Source of the DNA: JAUSIK01 sp964547875
Lineage (GTDB): Archaea > Nanobdellota > Nanobdellia > Pacearchaeales > GW2011-AR1
Length of the DNA: 44,447 nt
Assembly: GCA_964547875.1 (NCBI GenBank)
Contig: CAZJPE010000008.1
Location: forward strand, 1-44,447
Reading direction: 5' to 3'
In this document: one piece after another, positions 37,769-44,447 of the stretch
How the letters are laid out: every line of letters starts with the position of its first letter
Numbering within the stretch: position 1 is the stretch's first letter
Program-made: the position numbers and the translations under genes
The notes under the pieces: model-generated
The model's input: only the letters and a program-made list of their open reading frames with translations
What the model was told of the DNA's origin: nothing
The model's database searches: none

Positions 37769-38509
37769 TTATCTTTCTTTTATAACAAGAGCCTTGCCTA
37801 AATGTTTATTCACAACACTTAAAGCAGTTTCCAAACTTGGCTTGACAGGAGCGATGCCGGCTGCGTCCGGCGCGCCCTGCGCCTCCGGCGCTAGATACCC
37901 GACCAGGCGACCAACGTCACTGTTGAGATTGTTCCCGCCATAGAGCCTGGACCAGTTCTCAAGCCTGTAGACAACCGCCGCCCTTATTGTTGGAACTTCT
38001 CTAAATGAATCAAGATATGTTCCCATTGCAGTGTCATAATCAAATCTCTTTTTCATTTCCGGAAACATTCTATTGGTGTATGCATTAAGGCGTTTTTTGG
38101 TTCTGGCAAATGCCCTTAAAATGGGATGTGCTTGCGCTTCACCCTTTTTCATGCCTATTCCAAGTATCATCTTTTGAAGATCTTTTTGAGTAAACTCTTC
38201 TCCATCCAGAGATTCATAAACCCATTCAGGCAAAACTAATGCTCTAGATTGTAATTGAGACTCTTGAGTAATTTCAAGCAATGGCTTAGCATTTAAGACA
38301 ATTTTTATCTTCTTATCTGGATGACAAGCAAATGCATCTATTGTAAATACATAATTATCTTTCCAGACTTTCTTTTTGGAAGAATTTATCCTTTCGTCCC
38401 AGGTTTCAGCTACTGAAACAGGCATTCTGCCTGCACTTCTAAGTAAAGGCATCTGCCCGTTTACGCTTCCATAATATTCCTTGTATTTTCTGCCAAAGTC
38501 TAATGCCAT
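37769..38509 (-). CDS. Hypothetical protein of the relic element, 246 aa
   Basis: Cytosolic protein with no recognised domain. The first ~90 residues mix charged and beta segments (KVWKDNYVFTIDAFACHPDKKIKIVLNAKPLLEI). The middle is helical (EFTQKDLQKMILGIGMKKGEAQAHPILRAFARTKKRLNAYTNRMF). A GC-rich patch (37849-37915) encodes the Ala/Pro/Gly-rich LAPEAQGAPDAAGIAP. A minus-strand TATA (gtttaaatacc, 38532-38542) lies 27 nt upstream of the ATG. It sits next to the integrase remnant, within the tRNA-bounded stretch, so may be cargo of the element. Confidence 0.5.
   Translation of the reverse strand: MALDFGRKYKEYYGSVNGQMPLLRSAGRMPVSVAETWDERINSSKKKVWKDNYVFTIDAFACHPDKKIKIVLNAKPLLEITQESQLQSRALVLPEWVYESLDGEEFTQKDLQKMILGIGMKKGEAQAHPILRAFARTKKRLNAYTNRMFPEMKKRFDYDTAMGTYLDSFREVPTIRAAVVYRLENWSRLYGGNNLNSDVGRLVGYLAPEAQGAPDAAGIAPVKPSLETALSVVNKHLGKALVIKER
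37849..37915. other. GC-rich patch sharing ccggcgcgcc with the 42139 region
   Basis: A run of high GC in a very AT-rich sequence, with inverted pieces (gccgg / ccggc, gcgcc / ggcgc). The 10-mer ccggcgcgcc at 37867-37876 recurs at 42139-42148, with the palindromic core GGCGCGCC. Here it is inside a reading frame; there it is intergenic. Confidence 0.5.
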
Positions 38510-38564
38510 TATTTTTCGTATATTAGAAGGTATTTAAACTTTTCGATTTTGTAACTATTTTGTA

Positions 38565-38823
38565 ATAACATCAGAATGGTTAAATTCCTCTATATTTTTT
38601 GGACTAATTTCTGCAAGCTCTTTTCCAAAAAACTCCAAAGGAGTTTTTAATAAATCAAGATATTTTGCCTGCCTGCTCTCTCCGACTTTTTTTCCACGAT
38701 TGACTTTTCCTTATTCTAACTCTTCAAGAAATCTTTCTTAAGAGATTCTGGAATTTTCCATTTCTTCAGGCTCTTTATCCTTGTATCTAAGCTCCTATTA
38801 TGGATTTCTATTTTAACATTCAT
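38565..38823 (-). pseudogene. Decayed N-terminal fragment of a tyrosine recombinase/integrase
   Basis: From the ATG at 38823 the minus strand reads DTRIKSLKKWKIPESLKKDFL. After one frame change it continues FLEELE, a TAA stop, then GKVNRGKKVGESRQAKYLD and LLKTPLEFFGKELAEI, ending at a stop at 38565. This resembles the SAM-like core-binding domain of archaeal phage-type integrases. A frameshift, an in-frame stop and complete absence of the catalytic domain show it is dead. It lies 61 bp from the 3' end of tRNA-Ser(GGA), the classic place of an integrase. Homology is from pattern memory, not a search. Confidence 0.6.
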
Positions 38824-38883
38824 ACTTCTAAATAGAACTAGCTTATATATAAATCTTCCTTTTTTTATGAAATATTTTCACAC

Positions 38884-38964
38884 GCCCGGACCAGGAATCG
38901 AACCTGGAAATCCTTGCGGAAACGAGTTCTCCAAACTCGCGCATTACCATTGTGCCATCCGGGC
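38884..38964 (-). tRNA. tRNA-Ser (anticodon GGA)
   Basis: 81-nt type II tRNA on the minus strand with the same acceptor stem as the CGA isoacceptor (GCCCGGA / UCCGGGC). The anticodon stem CGAGU/ACUCG closes the loop UUGGAGA, anticodon GGA, decoding UCC and UCU. The long variable arm is UCC-GCAA-GGA and the T-arm CCAGG-UUCGAUU-CCUGG. Discriminator G, no CCA encoded, no intron. It is the probable integration target of the relic element. Confidence 0.93.
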
Positions 38965-38990
38965 ATATTAGGATTTAGAATAAAGAGCTT

Positions 38991-39641
38991 TTAAGAGTTT
39001 TGATTTTTCCAATTAAGATAAAATTGATCAAATGCTTTTTTTACCCTTTCCGAGACTTCATCTATGGGGCCTCTTCCATTAATGCTGATAACTTCTCCAA
39101 ATAAATTTTCGCAATCGCTCCTGTCTATTAGGCTGTTATAATGGCTGACCAAATCTTTCTGGAATTTCCAATCCTCAAATTTTTCCTTTTCTACTCCTCT
39201 TGCAATTCTTCTTTTTTGTGCAATTTCAGCAGAAACATCAATAAAAAAAGTTAAATCTGGGATAAGAATATCTTGACATTCGTGTAATTTAAACAATTTG
39301 TACAAAGATGCTCCTTGCATCCACTGATAAGCACAGGTTGACATCTTGTATCTCTCGCATAAGACAAAATAGCCTTCGTCAAGTCGCGCTTTTATTTCTC
39401 TAGAATGAGCAATCCTATCTTCAATATAAAGCCGAGCCATACCATAAGAATCTGAATAAGCGTCTTTATCCTGTGCTAATCTATTCTTAATCTCCCCGCT
39501 CTTCCAAGGCTCACGGGTTTTAATTATGTCTTGATATTTGTCCAGCTTTTCGATGTACTCTATAAGTTTAATCAGTTGGGTATTTTTACCAGAGCCATCT
39601 ATACCTTCAAATATAACGAATAGCCCTCTTTTATCTTGCAT
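38991..39641 (-). CDS. tmk: Thymidylate kinase (dTMP kinase)
   Basis: Phosphorylates dTMP to dTDP. The P-loop is FEGIDGSGKNTQL near the N terminus, followed by the family motif KTREPWKSGEI (for the usual TREP), DRIAHSREIK (the DRxxH motif) and LCERYKMSTCAYQ. The lid region is about VSAEIAQKRRIARGVEKEKFED. The 216-aa length fits. I chose the ATG at 39641 (MQDKRGLFVIFEG), because the frame's upstream start at 39671 would include the TATA box. It is divergent from thyX, placing two consecutive steps of dTTP synthesis on a shared 97-bp promoter region. Confidence 0.9.
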   Translation of the reverse strand: MQDKRGLFVIFEGIDGSGKNTQLIKLIEYIEKLDKYQDIIKTREPWKSGEIKNRLAQDKDAYSDSYGMARLYIEDRIAHSREIKARLDEGYFVLCERYKMSTCAYQWMQGASLYKLFKLHECQDILIPDLTFFIDVSAEIAQKRRIARGVEKEKFEDWKFQKDLVSHYNSLIDRSDCENLFGEVISINGRGPIDEVSERVKKAFDQFYLNWKNQNS

Positions 39642-39658
39642 GATTGTATTAATGAAGC

Positions 39659-39671
39659 GATATTTAAACAA
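39659..39671 (-). promoter_or_regulatory. TATA box that decides the tmk start
   Basis: On the minus strand it contains gtttaaatatcgc, centred about 24 nt before the ATG at 39641. It lies inside the longer reading frame, so that version is unlikely. Confidence 0.5.
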
Positions 39672-39708
39672 TTATTATAGTCTAATGTATGTTTTCTGCG
39701 ATAATTAT

Positions 39709-39722
39709 GGTTTTATAATAAA
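39709..39722 (+). promoter_or_regulatory. TATA box of thyX
   Basis: The sequence ggttttataataaa is centred about 24 nt before the ATG at 39739. Confidence 0.5.
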
Positions 39723-39738
39723 TTATTGAGGATTGAAT

Positions 39739-40626
39739 ATGGAAGAAGAGAAGATAGAGCTTTTTCAGACAAGAAGGTTAACTGTTCCTGCTGCAGAAGA
39801 GATTTTAGGCAAGAGATTCAGATGTTTGGATGACGGCTTTGTAAGATTGGTTGATTATTTTGGAGGGGATGACGCAATAGTTCAAGCGGCGAGGGTAAGT
39901 TATGGAGTAGGAACAAAAAAAATACATGAAGATAGAGGCTTAATAAGATATTTGATGAGACATAGACATACAACTCCATTTGAAATGGTTGAATTAAAAT
40001 TTCATGTTAGAGTTCCCATGGATTGTTGGAGGCAATGGATAAGGCACAGAACAGCAAATGTTAATGAATATTCCACAAGATATTCAATTGCTATTGACTC
40101 AACTCAAAAAACATCTTCGAAAGAGTGGAGATTGCAGTCAAAAGATAGCAAACAGGGAAGTTCTGGTTTTATTAATGAAGAAGTAGGCCAGAAGCTTACT
40201 GAAGGAGAAAAAGAATTTCAAAAATATTCTCGTGAAATTTATGAAGCGCGCATAGATGCTGGTGTAGCCAGAGAACAAGCAAGAAAGGATTTGCCCTTGT
40301 CTACATATACTGAAGCATATTGGAAAATTGACTTGCATAATTTATTCCATTTTTTGGGATTGAGAATGGATGCACATGCACAAAGAGAGATAAGGGATTA
40401 TGCAAATGCTATTGCAGAAATAACAAAAAGAGTTGTGCCAATTGCTTACGAGGCATTTGAGGATTACAGATTAAATGGAATGTTTTTGTCAGGATTAGAC
40501 AAAAAAGCAATAAATAGAATAATCAAAGGCGATGACGCTAATGGAGTTTTAGAAGAAATATTTAAGAACAAAAGAGAGAAAGATGAATTTCTGGAAAAGT
40601 GGAATACATTAAACGAAACCTTATAA
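39739..40626 (+). CDS. thyX: Flavin-dependent thymidylate synthase
   Basis: FAD- and NADPH-dependent methylation of dUMP to dTMP, using methylenetetrahydrofolate. The signature is in WRQWIRHRTANVNEYSTRYS, i.e. RHR-x7-S with NEYSTRY. Upstream are AARVSYGVGTKK and LMRHRHTTPFEMVELKFHV, downstream DLPLSTYTEAYWKIDLHNLFHFLGLRMDAHAQREIR. The tail after about residue 240 is longer than in many ThyX. Start ATG 39739 (MEEEKIELF) rather than TTG 39733. Its end overlaps the convergent Nudix gene by 6 nt. Confidence 0.95.
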   Translation: MEEEKIELFQTRRLTVPAAEEILGKRFRCLDDGFVRLVDYFGGDDAIVQAARVSYGVGTKKIHEDRGLIRYLMRHRHTTPFEMVELKFHVRVPMDCWRQWIRHRTANVNEYSTRYSIAIDSTQKTSSKEWRLQSKDSKQGSSGFINEEVGQKLTEGEKEFQKYSREIYEARIDAGVAREQARKDLPLSTYTEAYWKIDLHNLFHFLGLRMDAHAQREIRDYANAIAEITKRVVPIAYEAFEDYRLNGMFLSGLDKKAINRIIKGDDANGVLEEIFKNKREKDEFLEKWNTLNETL

Positions 40627-41238
40627 GCTTTTCAAATACTTCTTGACAAACGGCCAGGAAATTCTTGTCCACGCCTCAACATTAATTTTATTATCATTAA
40701 AAATTCTTTCTAATTCTTCAACAGAATAAAATTTTCCCTCGCTCATCTCGTTATCCCCTTTCCTTACATTGCTCTTTGTTTCTGCAATTGCAATAATTCC
40801 AAAATGCACTTTTCCCACCTCATCAGAATCGTCATTTAAAAACCCTATTATTTTAGGATTAGGATATTTTTTCATAATCACTTCCTCCTTCAACTCGCGA
40901 ATCATGGCGCTTTCAATAGGATTATCAGAATCTTCTTTGTCAATATGCCCTCCAACACCACAGCTAATCTTGTTCATTAATCTTGTCTCCCTATAATTCC
41001 GCTTTCCAGAAGCCCTCTTGTAAGCAAATACTTTTTTTTCTTTAGGATTTACAATCCACACGTAAGGAATTATCTGCTGTAAGCCTTCGTTATTCTCCAA
41101 TTCATCCCCTCTGGAAAAATATCTTACATTTTCTAATATTAAAGAGATAAAATCATATTCATTAATAGGCAAAAATCCCTGAAAATATTTTTCCTTAAAT
41201 AGAATGTTTCTCTCAACAATCAGCGCCTCTTTTCCCAT
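40621..41238 (-). CDS. Nudix hydrolase, long N-terminal form
   Basis: A 205-aa hydrolase of nucleoside-diphosphate-linked compounds. The Nudix box is GHIDKEDSDNPIESAMIRELKEEV (G-x-E-type with REL-KEE), in a ~110-residue domain starting at VWIVNPKEKKVFAYKR. The N-terminal ~60 residues (RNILFKEKYFQGFLPINEYDF) resemble the leader domain of a subgroup of uncharacterised phosphoesterase-like Nudix proteins. The ATG at 41238 is used; a TTG two codons earlier is weak. It overlaps thyX at the 3' ends by 6 nt, so convergent transcription may interfere. Substrate unknown. Confidence 0.8.
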   Translation of the reverse strand: MGKEALIVERNILFKEKYFQGFLPINEYDFISLILENVRYFSRGDELENNEGLQQIIPYVWIVNPKEKKVFAYKRASGKRNYRETRLMNKISCGVGGHIDKEDSDNPIESAMIRELKEEVIMKKYPNPKIIGFLNDDSDEVGKVHFGIIAIAETKSNVRKGDNEMSEGKFYSVEELERIFNDNKINVEAWTRISWPFVKKYLKSL

Positions 41239-41279
41239 TAACAAAATAAAAAATATGCCTATATAAAAATTATCGTAAT

Positions 41280-41714
41280 CTAAATAACACCAATCTTTTT
41301 GAAATAAAATTTCCAGAGTGGCTCCAATTTCAGTTTCTTAATCTCATCTTTTGAATACCAGCTAATTGACTTAACCTCCCTGTTTCCATCAAGTTTATCC
41401 TTACGCTTTATTTGTGTCTCATAAATATAACAATGATGCATTACTTTCCCTAATTTGCATTCTCTATTCTTAATAACTCGCTCAAGAAGCAATTTATGGC
41501 TTAATACTTTTAGATTAGCTTCCTCCATAACCTCCCTAACTAAAGCCTCTTCAGGACTTTCACTTTCATTAATATGTCCAGAAATGCATCCATAGCCTAA
41601 AGGCTTGACAGCTCTGTCAATAAGAAGATATTTGCCGTCTTTTTCAATAACTGCCCCAATACCATAATGCATAATTCTGCCATTGGGAAATTTAGTTTCC
41701 TTAATTTTTTCCAT
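41280..41714 (-). CDS. Nudix hydrolase, short form
   Basis: A 144-aa single-domain Nudix protein. The Nudix box GHINESESPEEALVREVMEEANL is intact, including the E residues of REVMEEA that bind metal. The central strand is YLLIDRAVKPLGYGCISGH and the end is WYSKDEIKKLKLEPLWKFYF. It has ATG 41714 overlapping or abutting the uS10 stop (41716), so it is co-transcribed with the ribosomal protein gene. Candidate roles are nucleotide-pool sanitising or NADH/ADP-ribose hydrolysis; no specificity motif decides. Confidence 0.8.
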   Translation of the reverse strand: MEKIKETKFPNGRIMHYGIGAVIEKDGKYLLIDRAVKPLGYGCISGHINESESPEEALVREVMEEANLKVLSHKLLLERVIKNRECKLGKVMHHCYIYETQIKRKDKLDGNREVKSISWYSKDEIKKLKLEPLWKFYFKKIGVI

Positions 41715-41715
41715 T

Positions 41716-42021
41716 TTACTTTATTTCTACTTTAATTTGCACACTTCTAGGAATCTGCAATTTTATTATTGGATGCAGGATTCTGTCCTCTGCGGGAATG
41801 TCTATGATTCTTCTGTGCACGCGCATTTCGAACCTATCAAATGTAGCTGTTCCCCTGCCAGCAGGAGCTTTTCTTGTCGTGACTTTTAGTATTTTTGTAG
41901 GTAGTGGGATTGGACCCCGCATTACGACTCCTGCTCTTTCAGTTATTTCTTTAATCATAGCTATTGCTGAATTTAACGAGTTTATGTCAATGCTTCCAAG
42001 TTTTATTCTTACTCTTGCCAT
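41716..42021 (-). CDS. rps10: Ribosomal protein uS10
   Basis: Small-subunit ribosomal protein, 101 aa, archaeal type. Key stretches are ARVRIKLGSIDINSLNSA, RGPIPLPTKILKVTTRKAPAGRGTATFDRFEMRVHRRIIDI and a C-terminal HPIIKLQIPRSVQIKVEIK. The loop with RGPIPLPTK is the conserved rRNA and assembly site. In many archaea it follows EF-1alpha in one operon; here nothing upstream on the strand encodes it, and it leads an operon with a Nudix gene. A minus-strand TATA (agatttaaaaacc) lies about 35 nt upstream. Confidence 0.95.
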   Translation of the reverse strand: MARVRIKLGSIDINSLNSAIAMIKEITERAGVVMRGPIPLPTKILKVTTRKAPAGRGTATFDRFEMRVHRRIIDIPAEDRILHPIIKLQIPRSVQIKVEIK

Positions 42022-42081
42022 CTTGCTTTATTTTGTGAGAAGAAATTGGTTTTTAAATCTTCGCTTAGAAAAAAGATTTCC

Positions 42082-42117
42082 TAAATCTTTTAGCAAAGCA
42101 AGAGTTCATAAATGAAC
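42082..42117 (+). repeat. 36-bp direct repeat, copy 1
   Basis: Identical to 42460-42495. It contains the palindrome AGTTCAT-AA-ATGAACT and the second arm of an adjoining hairpin (aaaagattt / aaatctttt). Copy 1 lies upstream of the uS10 promoter, about 60-96 bp from the ATG. The two copies are 378 bp apart and bracket the MITE-like element. The gap 42022-42510 holds no gene. Confidence 0.75.
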
Positions 42118-42134
42118 TGGACCTGAAAAAATGT

Positions 42135-42186
42135 GAGCCCGGCGCGCCGCGGGCGCCAAGCTCTTTCATCTCAGCCATGTGAGATG
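42135..42186. other. GC-rich patch followed by a perfect hairpin
   Basis: The sequence 42135-42158 is GC-rich and self-complementary (GGCGCGCC core, shared with 37867). It is followed by a perfect 7-bp stem, catctca / tgagatg with loop gccatg, at 42167-42186. No gene overlaps. It may be part of a structured RNA or an inserted repeat. Confidence 0.45.
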
Positions 42187-42274
42187 AATATGATAGTAAC
42201 TAGCAGGAAAGGTATTATTTAAGATTAACGATTTATTTATTGATATGGCAAAATTCGAGGAGTTTGTGATAATA

Positions 42275-42392
42275 TGCTCTGTCCGGAATTAAAAAATCTG
42301 ACTAAAATAAAATAGCATTAGTCAAAATATTCGGAATATTGCTTAAAACTTTTTGTCGTAATTTTCAAAAAATCTGAACTTCGGATAGAGCA
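42275..42392. mobile_element. MITE-like element, 118 bp, with terminal inverted repeats and 8-bp flanking repeats
   Basis: The left end TGCTCTGTCCGGAA pairs with the right end TTCGGATAGAGCA (one mismatch and one indel). Both ends are flanked by TGATAATA (42267-42274 and 42393-42400), as expected of a target-site duplication. The inside contains a perfect palindrome AATATTC-G-GAATATT, a gactaa / ttagtc pair and a twofold aaaaaatctga. It has no reading frame, so it would need a transposase in trans. No related transposase is in the window. Confidence 0.55.
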
Positions 42393-42459
42393 TGATAATA
42401 AAAACATATATAAGAAGCAGTTTATACATTAAATAATATTAATTATAAAAAGATTTAGA

Positions 42460-42495
42460 AAATCTTTTAGCAAAGCAAGAGTTCATAAATGAACT
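42460..42495 (+). repeat. 36-bp direct repeat, copy 2
   Basis: Second copy, ending 15 bp before the antiporter ATG at 42511 and therefore likely in the 5' leader of that gene, where its two hairpins could form in RNA. A purine-rich gaggag at 42502-42507 follows as ribosome-binding site. Confidence 0.75.
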
Positions 42496-42510
42496 ATAAA
42501 AAGAGGAGAA

Positions 42511-44199
42511 ATGGCAGAGAGCATATTTATTGAATTGGGAATTATTATTGTTATAGCAATAGTTATTATTGGGATAATGCGCATTCTTAAACAGCCCTTG
42601 ATTATTGGCTATATTATCACAGGGATTTTAGTGAGCCCTGCCGTGTTTAATATAATAAAATCAACAGAGCTTATTACTACATTAGCAGACATAGGAATTG
42701 CGCTTTTGCTGTTCATGGTTGGATTAAATCTAAATCCAAAGGTTATTAAAGAAGTAGGGAAGGTATCTGTGATTACAGGAATTGGGCAGGCTATTTTTAC
42801 AGCAGTAATTGCTTATGGGATTGCTGTTCTTTTAGGCTTTGCTCCCTTGACAGCGCTTTATATTTCTATTGCGCTTACTTTCAGCAGTACAATTTTAATT
42901 ACTAAACTTCTTTCTGATAAGGGAGATATACACAAGCTTTATGGAAAAATCTCAATAGGTTTTTTATTTGTGCAGGACTTGATTGCAGTTATCGCATTAA
43001 TGGCTGTTTCTTCTGTTTCTAACAAAGGAGCTATTGCAGGTTTTGCAGCAAGCACTTTTGCGACAGGCTCTGTATTGCTTGTGGGACTTTTTATATTCAG
43101 CTATTATGCCCTGCCTAAAATAACAAAATCAATAGCAAAATCACAAGAATTTCTCTTGCTTTTTTCAATAGGGTGGTGCTTGATAATTGCTACTTTATTT
43201 GAATTATTTAATTTGTCAATAGAAATTGGAGCTTTATTAGCAGGAGTAACTCTTTCTCTTTCACCTTATAGATTTGAAATAGGCTCTAAGCTCAAGCCAA
43301 TAAGAGATTTTTTCATATTCTTATTTTTTGTCTGGCTTGGCTCGCAGTTATTGTACAATGGCATAAGCCAGTATAAAACCGCTATTATTGTTTTTTCGTT
43401 GCTTATATTAATAGGTAGTCCTATTATTATGATGATTTTGATGGGCATGCTTGGATACAAAAAACAGACGAGCTTTATGACTGGATTAGTTGTGGCGCAG
43501 ATTAGTGAATTCTCTCATATTTTAATAGCTCTTGGAATAAAAGTAGGTCATTTGACTTCTGATATTCTATCTTTAGTTACAGTTATAGGGCTTGTCACGA
43601 TTGGATGCTCTACTTATTTAGTGATGTATGGGGATAGAATATATCCTTATTTGTCAAAATATCTTACAATTTTTGAAAGGAAGGAAGCGAGAGAAGAGGG
43701 AGGGGAAAAAGAGAAGAGATATGAAATAATCTTGTTTGGAGCGCATAGAATCGGGCATGATATTTTAGAAGAGTTTAAGCATAGAAAGCAGTCTTTGCTA
43801 GTTGTTGATTACAATCCTGATATTATAACTAAATTGAGCAATAGGGGGTTTAACTGTATATACGGGGATATATCTGATGTTGATTTGTTTGACGATATTA
43901 ATTTGTGCTATGCAAAGATGATAATCTCAACAGTTCCCGACAAAGAAGTTAATTTATTATTTTTGAGAAGAGCGAAAATCTGCAATCCAGGAGCAATTGT
44001 CCTGATTATTGCAAATGACGCAGAAGAGGCTTTAGAGCTTTACAAAAGAGGAGCTACATATGTGATAACACCTAAGTTTATCGGAGGAGAATATATAGCT
44101 GACAAGATTGAATCTTATAAGTTTGATACCAAGAAATTCCTGAAAGAGCAGGCAGAGCATATTAGGCATCTTAATAGGATAAGGAATGAGGGTGTTTAA
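42511..44199 (+). CDS. CPA2 family cation/proton antiporter with RCK domain (KefB-like)
   Basis: A 562-aa transporter exchanging monovalent cations (K+ or Na+) with protons. About twelve membrane helices fill residues 1-385, with the family stretches QPLIIGYIITGILVSP, ADIGIALLLFMVGLNLNP and FVQDLIAVIAL. A cytosolic RCK N domain follows from about residue 403 (YEIILFGAHRIGHDILEEF, then LLVVDYNPD) with the Rossmann motif GxxxxG and acidic residue that bind NAD(H). The usual second RCK-C domain is missing; the end is a charged helix. The RCK N module implies gating by a nucleotide. The SD gaggag and repeat copy 2 lie just upstream. Confidence 0.9.
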   Translation: MAESIFIELGIIIVIAIVIIGIMRILKQPLIIGYIITGILVSPAVFNIIKSTELITTLADIGIALLLFMVGLNLNPKVIKEVGKVSVITGIGQAIFTAVIAYGIAVLLGFAPLTALYISIALTFSSTILITKLLSDKGDIHKLYGKISIGFLFVQDLIAVIALMAVSSVSNKGAIAGFAASTFATGSVLLVGLFIFSYYALPKITKSIAKSQEFLLLFSIGWCLIIATLFELFNLSIEIGALLAGVTLSLSPYRFEIGSKLKPIRDFFIFLFFVWLGSQLLYNGISQYKTAIIVFSLLILIGSPIIMMILMGMLGYKKQTSFMTGLVVAQISEFSHILIALGIKVGHLTSDILSLVTVIGLVTIGCSTYLVMYGDRIYPYLSKYLTIFERKEAREEGGEKEKRYEIILFGAHRIGHDILEEFKHRKQSLLVVDYNPDIITKLSNRGFNCIYGDISDVDLFDDINLCYAKMIISTVPDKEVNLLFLRRAKICNPGAIVLIIANDAEEALELYKRGATYVITPKFIGGEYIADKIESYKFDTKKFLKEQAEHIRHLNRIRNEGV

Positions 44200-44223
44200 T
44201 AGTTATATTAGCCAATAAAAAAA

Positions 44224-44430
44224 TCAAATAGATTGCGCTTCAAGAAGTGATTTTTTGTGCAATACTTTACTCGCACTTAAAATTTCAATTCCTAGTAACT
44301 TTCCGTTTTTATCAAAATCAACAATAATATTATCATTTAATTCTATTGTTTTTTCAGCGGGGCTATCTGCTATAGAATCCTCTAAATAAATGTATGCTGC
44401 ATCTGCTTCTTTATCATATTCAAATTTCAT
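44224..44430 (-). CDS. DUF2283 family protein
   Basis: A 68-aa protein matching the DUF2283 plan: FEYDKEADAAYIYLED, an extended middle (SPAEKTIELNDNIIVDFDKNGKLLGIEIL), then a short helical end. Such proteins are small, cytosolic and common near toxin-antitoxin loci, but their function is not established. It is convergent with the antiporter gene, with a 24-bp gap, and its promoter lies beyond the window end. No partner is visible. Confidence 0.75.
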   Translation of the reverse strand: MKFEYDKEADAAYIYLEDSIADSPAEKTIELNDNIIVDFDKNGKLLGIEILSASKVLHKKSLLEAQSI

Positions 44431-44447
44431 AAAAACATAACACTAAT

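Noticed and set aside
1..44447. CRISPR array
   Set aside because: No set of regularly spaced repeats with unique spacers was seen; the only direct repeats are the 36-bp pair, the four 17-bp operators and the tRNA fragments.

Overview
The window looks like part of an AT-rich archaeal chromosome, most likely a DPANN lineage (Woesearchaeota/Pacearchaeota-like). The archaeal assignment rests on archaeal uS10 and FEN-1, an archaeal-type topoisomerase I, several proteins with class III (type IV pilin) signal peptides, intron-less long-variable-arm tRNA-Ser genes, and TATA boxes (gatttaaata / tttataaa) placed about 24-28 nt before start codons, as for leaderless transcripts. The phylum is an inference from gene style; I ran no phylogeny.

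Region 1 (1-5.5 kb) holds a strong 29-bp dyad, a XerA/XerC-type recombinase, topoisomerase I, a C45/IAT-type Ntn hydrolase, free-methionine-R-sulfoxide reductase and a divergently transcribed GAF relative of it. Region 2 (5.5-18.9 kb) is a large archaeal type IV pilus locus. It has two minor pilins, a membrane wHTH protein, a secretion ATPase, two GspF/TadC-like platform proteins, a KaiC/ArlH-like ATPase, more pilin-like proteins, a 998-aa vWA adhesin with a pilin-type N terminus, and an abundant-type pilin with a strong Shine-Dalgarno. The ATPase, one platform protein and the KaiC-like protein all carry long basic tails, two of them extremely His-rich.

Region 3 (19-30 kb) mixes housekeeping genes (FEN-1, an SPFH/band-7 protein, CysS) with small accessory modules: an orphan RHH antitoxin, a nucleotidyltransferase followed by two tandem paralogous small proteins, an HTH-MNT/HEPN toxin-antitoxin pair with its own operator-like dyad, and a trio of multipass membrane proteins, two of which are related. 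By eye, the plus strand changes from C-richer to G-richer near 19 kb.

Region 4 (30-32.6 kb) is a bacterial-type group I chaperonin operon, groES-orf-groEL, followed by a small membrane protein. Region 5 (32.7-39 kb) lies between two tRNA-Ser genes, (CGA) and (GGA). It contains two recently duplicated HTH-MNT antitoxin genes sharing a paired 17-bp operator; one has lost its HEPN partner and the other has a HEPN gene split exactly at a canonical -1 slippery heptamer. A decayed integrase N terminus next to tRNA-Ser(GGA) and a 14-bp tRNA 3'-end repeat 2.4 kb away outline a relic integrative element. Membrane, FAD-oxidoreductase and DM13 genes lie between.

Region 6 (39-44.4 kb) has thymidylate kinase and ThyX divergently arranged, two Nudix hydrolases with uS10, a repeat-rich 489-bp intergenic region (a MITE-like element with 8-bp flanking repeats inside two 36-bp direct repeats), a CPA2 cation/proton antiporter with an RCK domain, and a DUF2283 protein.
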